Source: JALZKA01 sp963715405
Lineage (GTDB): Bacteria > Actinomycetota > Thermoleophilia > Solirubrobacterales > 70-9
Direction: 5' to 3'
Assembly: GCA_963715405.1 (NCBI GenBank)
Contig: OY970239.1
Span: 2,356,001-2,420,000 of the forward strand
Length of the DNA: 64,000 nt
Part shown: positions 59,652 to 64,000 of the stretch, piece by piece
Layout of the letters: each line of letters opens with the position of its first letter
Position numbering within the stretch: position 1 is the first letter of the stretch
Position numbers and translations under genes: made by a program
Notes under the pieces: generated by a model
Seen by the model: the letters and a program-made list of their open reading frames with translations, nothing else
The model's database searches: none
Told to the model about the DNA's origin: nothing

Positions 59652-59987
59652 ATGGCGACTGCGCGAGAAGAACGATTTGTCCTCAACGAAGCGATGTTTC
59701 GAGCCGCCAACGAGCGGGCGGCCGCCTGGGAAGAGCGCCAAGGCCAAAGCGAAGAAGTCGAGCCCTACTACTGCGAATGCGCGAGCCTCAATTGCCAGGA
59801 GAAGGTGCTTTTGCGAGGCGCCGACTACGAGGGGGTCCGCCAAGATCCGACGCTCTTCCTTGTCGCACGAGGTCACAACGTTCCGGACGTCGAAACCGTA
59901 ATCGAAGAACACGGTACGTGGGTCGTAGTTCAAAAAGACCCCGAAGTCCATGGGCTTGCCGAAGCGACCGACGAGCGCACCCCCTAA
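59652..59987 (+). CDS. Conserved actinobacterial hypothetical protein with CxC...C motif
   Basis: The 111-residue protein ANERAAAWEERQG, EPYYCECASLNCQEKVLL, DYEGVRQDPTLFLVARGHNVPDVETVIEE, WVVVQKDPEVH belongs to a widespread small family in which the CEC and Cys pair probably binds a metal. Members are often found next to sigma factors or regulators. ATG 59652 is chosen; an upstream frame overlaps the sigma gene. Confidence 0.8.
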   Translation: MATAREERFVLNEAMFRAANERAAAWEERQGQSEEVEPYYCECASLNCQEKVLLRGADYEGVRQDPTLFLVARGHNVPDVETVIEEHGTWVVVQKDPEVHGLAEATDERTP

Positions 59988-60352
59988 GGCTTCCGCAACT
60001 CGAAGGCGACGCGGGTATCGCGGTCGCTAGTGACCCGCCAGCTCTCGGCGACCGCGTCGACGATATGGAGGCCCAAGCCTGTCTGCTGTCCACGAGAAAT
60101 CGGGCGAGGACCCACCGGACTCAGACCTTCGTTCTGGACCTCGCCTCTGACCTTTCCGTCTGCCGTGAGGTCGATGGTCACGCCAACGCCGCCCTCGCCG
60201 TACCGAATTGCGTTGCTGACCAGCTCGCTTACGACCGTCAACAAATCGTAGAGCGTAATCGCGGGGAGTTCTTCACTCAGTCGATCTCGGACCAGTGCGC
60301 GGGCGTCCTGAGCGGAGCGCTCGACCGCGGGAAGTTGGACGGCGATTCTCAT
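59984..60352 (-). CDS. RsbW-like serine kinase/anti-sigma ATPase domain protein
   Basis: A GHKL ATPase of the anti-sigma type: N-box ELVSNAIRYGEGG and G-box QTGLGLHIVDAVAESW, without histidine kinase phospho-acceptor. The 122-residue length fits RsbW-like proteins that bind sigma factors. It overlaps the preceding gene's last bases on the opposite strand. It may control the nearby sigma factor; no anti-anti-sigma gene is seen. Confidence 0.85.
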   Translation of the reverse strand: MRIAVQLPAVERSAQDARALVRDRLSEELPAITLYDLLTVVSELVSNAIRYGEGGVGVTIDLTADGKVRGEVQNEGLSPVGPRPISRGQQTGLGLHIVDAVAESWRVTSDRDTRVAFELRKP

Positions 60353-60547
60353 CTCTTACCTATGCCCGTTCTGGGCCCGCCGACGCAATCGGTGGCCCAG
60401 CGCCCATAGGTCCGGCCGGTCCAGCCGCACGTCGTGCCTAAGCGAATTCTCAAGCGAACCGGGGTTACGGAGAGTCAGCGCCGCCGCCATCACGCGAGAC
60501 CTGTCCGCACGTTGACACATCAAGCACGAATCACTACGCTCGTGTCG

Positions 60548-61057
60548 ATGACGAGATCGAGCCAGAAGGCAGTCGCGGCTGCAGCAATTCTGTCACTCGC
60601 GATCGTGGCGCCGGCGGTTTCGAGGGAGGCAGACTCCTTCGACCTCGGAATCTCGAAGAGGTCCAGCGGCCCTTTCCTGACGGGCGCGCAGGACTCCGAT
60701 CCGGCGAGCGCGAACCCGCAGGTCGTCAAACGTGACGTCAGTGACGGCACGTCGGGCATCTTTTACTTTCGCCTCAAGAACCTCACGGCCAACGACGACG
60801 GGACCTATCTGAGAGCTCCGGTAACCACGGTCGATTACCAGGTCACCTACAAGCTGAACGGCGTTGACGTGACCCCCGAGATCGCGGGCTGTAACCAGAT
60901 CATCTTGCTGGGTGGCGAAAAGGTCGTGTATCGGATGAAGGTCGTGCCATCGGGCGCCGACCCGGGCGACAAGAAGACCTTCGGCGTGAAGACGGTCGAG
61001 AGTTCATGCACCGACCCCACTGACGCTGCTTACGCGAAGGTGACAGTCACGCCCTAA
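60548..61057 (+). CDS. Secreted hypothetical protein
   Basis: A signal peptide (TRSSQKAVAAAAILSLAIVAPAVS) precedes a 145-residue beta-sandwich-like domain (IFYFRLKNLTANDDGTYL, VDYQVTYKLNGVDVTPEIAG, VVYRMKVVPSGADPGDKKTF) with two cysteines. It may be a surface or matrix protein; function unknown. A longer upstream frame starts with an arginine-rich stretch and is less likely. The stop codon lies within a GCCCT-AATC-AGGGC hairpin. Confidence 0.65.
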   Translation: MTRSSQKAVAAAAILSLAIVAPAVSREADSFDLGISKRSSGPFLTGAQDSDPASANPQVVKRDVSDGTSGIFYFRLKNLTANDDGTYLRAPVTTVDYQVTYKLNGVDVTPEIAGCNQIILLGGEKVVYRMKVVPSGADPGDKKTFGVKTVESSCTDPTDAAYAKVTVTP

Positions 61058-61070
61058 TCAGGGCTAATAA

Positions 61071-61101
61071 CGGGACGTCGCAGGTTCAATCCTGGTCCCG
61101 G
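61071..61101 (+). other. Hairpin resembling a tRNA T-arm and acceptor end
   Basis: CGGGAC-GTCG-CAGG-TTCAAT-CCTG-GTCCCG can pair as an acceptor-like and a T-arm-like stem. The loop is one base shorter than a true T-loop and no tRNA body is upstream. A terminator or an old tRNA-derived scar are both possible. Confidence 0.35.
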
Positions 61102-61148
61102 TATACGTCGCCGATATGACGCGTAGCGGGTTACCCTAGCTCTCCCGC

Positions 61149-63713
61149 ATGATCGTCACTCCCGACCAGCGGCTGCGCGTCTTCGTCAGCTCCACCCTGG
61201 GCGAGCTCGCAGGGGAGCGAAGCGCCGTGAGGCGCGCCATCGAGCGGCTGCGGCTCACACCCGTGCTGTTCGAGCTCGGCGCCCGTCCCCACCCTCCACG
61301 CAGTCTGTACCGCGCCTATCTCGAGCAGAGCCACGTCTTCCTCGGCATCTACTGGCAGAGCTACGGCTGGGTTTCCCCGGAAGCCGACGTCTCAGGGCTG
61401 GAGGACGAGTATGAGCTGTCCCATCGCCTGCCTCGGCTGCTCTACGTCAAGGAGCCCGCGCCTGAGCGGGACGCGGGCCTCGCGCGGCTCATCGAGCGCA
61501 TCGAGCGGGAGGCAGTGTCGTCGTACAAGACCTTCGCAGATCCTGCGGAGCTCGAGCAACTGGTGGGCAGCGACCTGATGACGCTGCTGAGCGAGCGGTT
61601 CGAGGCCGCCACGCAGCCCTCGGCGAGGCGACCCGCTCCGGTTCCGGCACCGGCTACGCCGCTGATCGGGCGGGAGCGTGAGCTCCGCGCCGTCATCGAT
61701 CTTCTCGCCCGCAGCGATGCCCGGGTCCTTACGTTGACGGGACCGGGCGGCGTCGGGAAGACGCGGCTAGCGGTCGAGTCTGCGCGCCAGTTCGCCGACA
61801 GCTTCCCGGACGGTGTCTTCTTCGTCGAGCTCGCGGCCGTCGAGGATCCGGTCTTGGTACCTGCCGCCATCCTGCGAGCCCTTGGCATTAGCACGGTCGG
61901 CGGGGAGAGCGAATCGGCGGCGATACGCGAGTTCTTCGGCCGCCGCAAGGCGCTGCTCATCCTCGACAACTTCGAACAGGTCACGGCCGCGGCGGCGCTC
62001 GTGACCGAGCTCGGGGCGGCGTGTCCAGAGCTGAAGTTCATGGTGACGAGCCGCGCGGTGCTGCGGGTGCGGGGGGAGCACGAGTTCGTCGTCCAGCCCC
62101 TGACGCTGCCGGGAGCCGAGGACCTCGATCGCATCAGCCAGTACGACGCGGTTCGCCTCTTCATCGATCGAGCTCGCCAGCTTCGGCCGAACTTTCGCGT
62201 CGACGACGACAACGCCCCGGCTGTGGCCCAGATCTGCCAGAGCCTGGACGGCCTCCCTCTCGCAATCGAGCTTGCTGCGGCGCGGACGAAGCTGCTGTCA
62301 CCTGAGCAGCTGCTCGCGCGGCTCGGCCCGCGGCTCGAGCTCGTCAGCGGCGCTGGGGGCGATCGCCCTGAGCGGCAGCAGACGCTCCGCCGCACCATCC
62401 TCTGGAGCTACGAACTCCTGAACGACGCCGAGCGGGAGCTTTTCGCGAGGCTCGGCGTCTTTCCGGGCCACTTCACGCTCGAGGCCGCCGAGGGCGTGTG
62501 TGCGCCGGCAGATGACCTCGACGTTGTCGCCGGACTCGCCGCCCTCGTCGACAAGAGTCTGGTGCACTCTGACACGATCGGCCCGGAGCCCGCATTCGCG
62601 ATGCTGCGAACGATTAGGCAGTTTGCCCGGGAGCTGTTCGAAGCGTCCGAGGCCGAGGAAGCCGTCCGCGGCGCACATGCCCACTACTTCCTCGCTCGCG
62701 CCATCGACGCGCACGACCGCCTGCGTGGACCCGAGCAGGCACTAACACACCAGCGCCTGCTCGCGGAGGCCGACGACCTCGACGTCGCCTACGAGTGGTG
62801 CCTCGTGAGGAGAGAGCTCGAGATGCTGGCGGACGTCGGCTGGTCGCTCTGGTTCCACTGGCTGATCTCCGGCGGTTACCACATTCGCGGGCGACGGCTG
62901 CTAGAGCGCGTGCTCGAGCGAGAGGCAGACCTCTCACCCATGGCTGCCGCGAAGGCCCGCGCCGCGCATGGCCTCTTGGCGCGGTGGCAAGCTGACTACG
63001 GGCCCGCCATCGCAGACCTGACCCGGGCGCTCCAGGACTTCCGCGAGCTCGGCGCCGAGGACGGCATCGCCTACTGCCTCGCCGCCCTCGGGCTCATCGA
63101 GATGCATGCCGGCAAGGCGGCGGGCGAGGAGAAGCTGCTGGAGGCTCACAGGCTGTTCGTACAACTCGGCGACCGGACGGGCACCGTCCGGGTGGCGAAC
63201 TTCCTGAACTGGGCGCGACTTGCCCAAGGTGACATCCCTGAGACGGACGCGCTGCTGCGCGAGACGCTGAACGATGCCGAACAGCTCGGCTCGGCCGAAG
63301 AGGTCGCGATGGCCCGGGCGAATCTAGGCCGGTACCACGTCTGGCGGGGCGAACCGGCCCCCGGGTTGCCCTATCTCTCCGCGTCGCTGGAACTTCTCGT
63401 CCCGCTGCGCCACAAGGCCGGCACGGCGTACGTGCTCGACGTCGGCGCGGAAGCTGCCGCCCTCCTCGGCGCCATTGAGCGGAGCGTCCAGCTCTTCGCG
63501 GCCGCCGACGCGATTCGCGAGGCGATCGGTGCGCCGCTGGTCGCGTCGCTGCGGGACCGGAACGCCTCGACTCTGGAGGGGCTGAAGGAACGATTAGGCA
63601 GCGAGGCCTTCCGCAAAGCCTGGTCGCACGGGGCCGCGATGGGCCTCGATCAGGCGGTCGATGAGCTGGGCGAGGCGACCCGTTCATTCCACGCCTCGCC
63701 GACGTACAGCTGA
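61149..63713 (+). CDS. DUF4062 - NB-ARC (STAND) ATPase - TPR protein
   Basis: Residues 8-115 form a DUF4062 domain (RLRVFVSSTLGELAGERSAV, LEQSHVFLGIYWQSYGWV, GLEDEYELS). The ATPase core follows: PLIGRERELRAVIDLL, Walker A LTGPGGVGKTRLA, Walker B KALLILDNFEQV, sensor FMVTSRAVLRVRGE, GLPLAIELAAAR and a winged-helix region LRRTILWSYELLNDAERELFARLGVF. The C-terminal 380 residues are TPR-like helices. STAND proteins act as switch ATPases in signalling, some in antiphage defence. No DNA-binding LuxR or BTAD domain is present. ATG 61149 is at the natural beginning. Confidence 0.92.
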   Translation: MIVTPDQRLRVFVSSTLGELAGERSAVRRAIERLRLTPVLFELGARPHPPRSLYRAYLEQSHVFLGIYWQSYGWVSPEADVSGLEDEYELSHRLPRLLYVKEPAPERDAGLARLIERIEREAVSSYKTFADPAELEQLVGSDLMTLLSERFEAATQPSARRPAPVPAPATPLIGRERELRAVIDLLARSDARVLTLTGPGGVGKTRLAVESARQFADSFPDGVFFVELAAVEDPVLVPAAILRALGISTVGGESESAAIREFFGRRKALLILDNFEQVTAAAALVTELGAACPELKFMVTSRAVLRVRGEHEFVVQPLTLPGAEDLDRISQYDAVRLFIDRARQLRPNFRVDDDNAPAVAQICQSLDGLPLAIELAAARTKLLSPEQLLARLGPRLELVSGAGGDRPERQQTLRRTILWSYELLNDAERELFARLGVFPGHFTLEAAEGVCAPADDLDVVAGLAALVDKSLVHSDTIGPEPAFAMLRTIRQFARELFEASEAEEAVRGAHAHYFLARAIDAHDRLRGPEQALTHQRLLAEADDLDVAYEWCLVRRELEMLADVGWSLWFHWLISGGYHIRGRRLLERVLEREADLSPMAAAKARAAHGLLARWQADYGPAIADLTRALQDFRELGAEDGIAYCLAALGLIEMHAGKAAGEEKLLEAHRLFVQLGDRTGTVRVANFLNWARLAQGDIPETDALLRETLNDAEQLGSAEEVAMARANLGRYHVWRGEPAPGLPYLSASLELLVPLRHKAGTAYVLDVGAEAAALLGAIERSVQLFAAADAIREAIGAPLVASLRDRNASTLEGLKERLGSEAFRKAWSHGAAMGLDQAVDELGEATRSFHASPTYS

Positions 63714-63745
63714 TAGCCGCGTCATGAAATCCCCGAGGAGGTTGC

Positions 63746-63795
63746 GTGCCCAGATTCCCGTTTGGTGCCCCATTGGTGCCCGTTCAAAAGCTCTG
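63746..63795 (+). repeat. TGGTGCCCC-AT-TGGTGCCC motif similar to 38656-38705
   Basis: GTGCCCAGATTCCCGTTTGG, then tandem TGGTGCCC units and AAAGC, align over about 45 bases with the sequence right of tRNA copy 1. No tRNA copy is next to it. Confidence 0.5.
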
Positions 63796-63846
63796 TGGGG
63801 GGCTTGTCCCGGGATCGCAGCCGACGGCTGCCGTAGCTTGAAGACC

Positions 63847-64000
63847 ATGAGCTCAGCACTCAACGATGAACCAGACCCGCTCGATATCACGGTCACCGCG
63901 GAGGTGATTGGCAGGCGAGGCGACAGCGTGATCCTTCGAGCCATTGTCGAGGACGGCACGGCCGCTGATGGTGGCGACATCGATGTCCGGATCTCGGGGT
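63847..64000 (+). CDS. Partial gene cut by the window end
   Basis: From ATG 63847 an open frame reads SSALNDEPDPLDITVTAEVI, GRRGDSVILRAIVEDGTAAD, then DVRISG to the edge. The alternating polar and hydrophobic residues suggest a beta-rich domain. No function can be assigned. Confidence 0.45.
   Translation, partial: MSSALNDEPDPLDITVTAEVIGRRGDSVILRAIVEDGTAADGGDIDVRISG

Noticed and set aside
61149..63713. LuxR or AfsR/SARP-type transcription factor
   Set aside because: The NB-ARC and TPR parts resemble those regulators, but the N-terminus is DUF4062 and no DNA-binding domain is found at either end.

Overview
The window is high-GC bacterial DNA whose genes resemble those of soil actinobacteria of the class Thermoleophilia (Gaiellales/Solirubrobacterales type). 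This placement is inferred from a group 1h hydrogenase, many SnoaL/NTF2-like proteins beginning MSQENVE, an acidic protein family with conserved MGIFDDAIREHLELKR and PKDFDF ends, heavy GTG/TTG start use and ATGA-type overlaps. No rRNA is present to confirm it.

Layout. 1-6.6 kb (minus strand): hypC, a second HypC-like gene, hypD, hypE, hhyS, hhyL and a NifU-like gene, forming a group 1h (high-affinity, atmospheric H2) [NiFe]-hydrogenase operon. About 18 single-base frameshifts lie in 1-11 kb and none was seen later, which points to consensus sequence errors rather than gene decay. 6.8-11.1 kb: purH, a small secreted protein, a large beta-helix protein, a broken HNH gene and tRNA-Lys. 11.1-15.6 kb: Rrf2 regulator and a sulfate ABC transporter operon. 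16.4-19.3 kb: thiamine genes thiO-thiS-thiG behind a TPP riboswitch, with divergent thiE. 19.9-26.9 kb: lpdA, an isomerase-like gene, an acyltransferase-like protein lacking its catalytic residues, a branched-chain amino acid dehydrogenase, lipB, plsC and lipA: a lipoate/2-oxoacid neighbourhood. 26.9-36.8 kb: rhomboid protease, glutamate decarboxylase coupled to a Baeyer-Villiger-type monooxygenase, tRNA-Ala(TGC), glutamate dehydrogenase, an acidic repeat protein and a membrane diguanylate cyclase.

36.9-55.9 kb is the most unusual part. An intact tRNA-Ala(CGC) gene is followed by four same-orientation copies of its 3' end (three of 42 bp, one of 22 bp). They divide the DNA into four segments of about 1.6, 6.8, 6.1 and 4.5 kb, which looks like serial integration at one tRNA. 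Three copies share upstream flanks, so related elements are likely, but no integrase is visible. Inside the island are about eleven copies of a paired-palindrome repeat (TAGnnGCTTT-N6-AAAGCnnCTA, doubled). In four cases its first three bases are the stop codon of a small gene. Cargo includes SnoaL/NTF2 paralogs and relics, a vWA protein, an RTX-like secreted protein, DUF7144-like membrane proteins, a glutamine amidotransferase, an APC permease, a PAS-GGDEF-EAL-GAF protein and an HD-GYP protein with a C-terminal membrane domain.

56-64 kb: fatty acid desaturase, alpha/beta hydrolase, SigB/F-type sigma factor with a nearby RsbW-like kinase, and a large DUF4062-NB-ARC-TPR STAND ATPase. The window ends inside a short partial gene.
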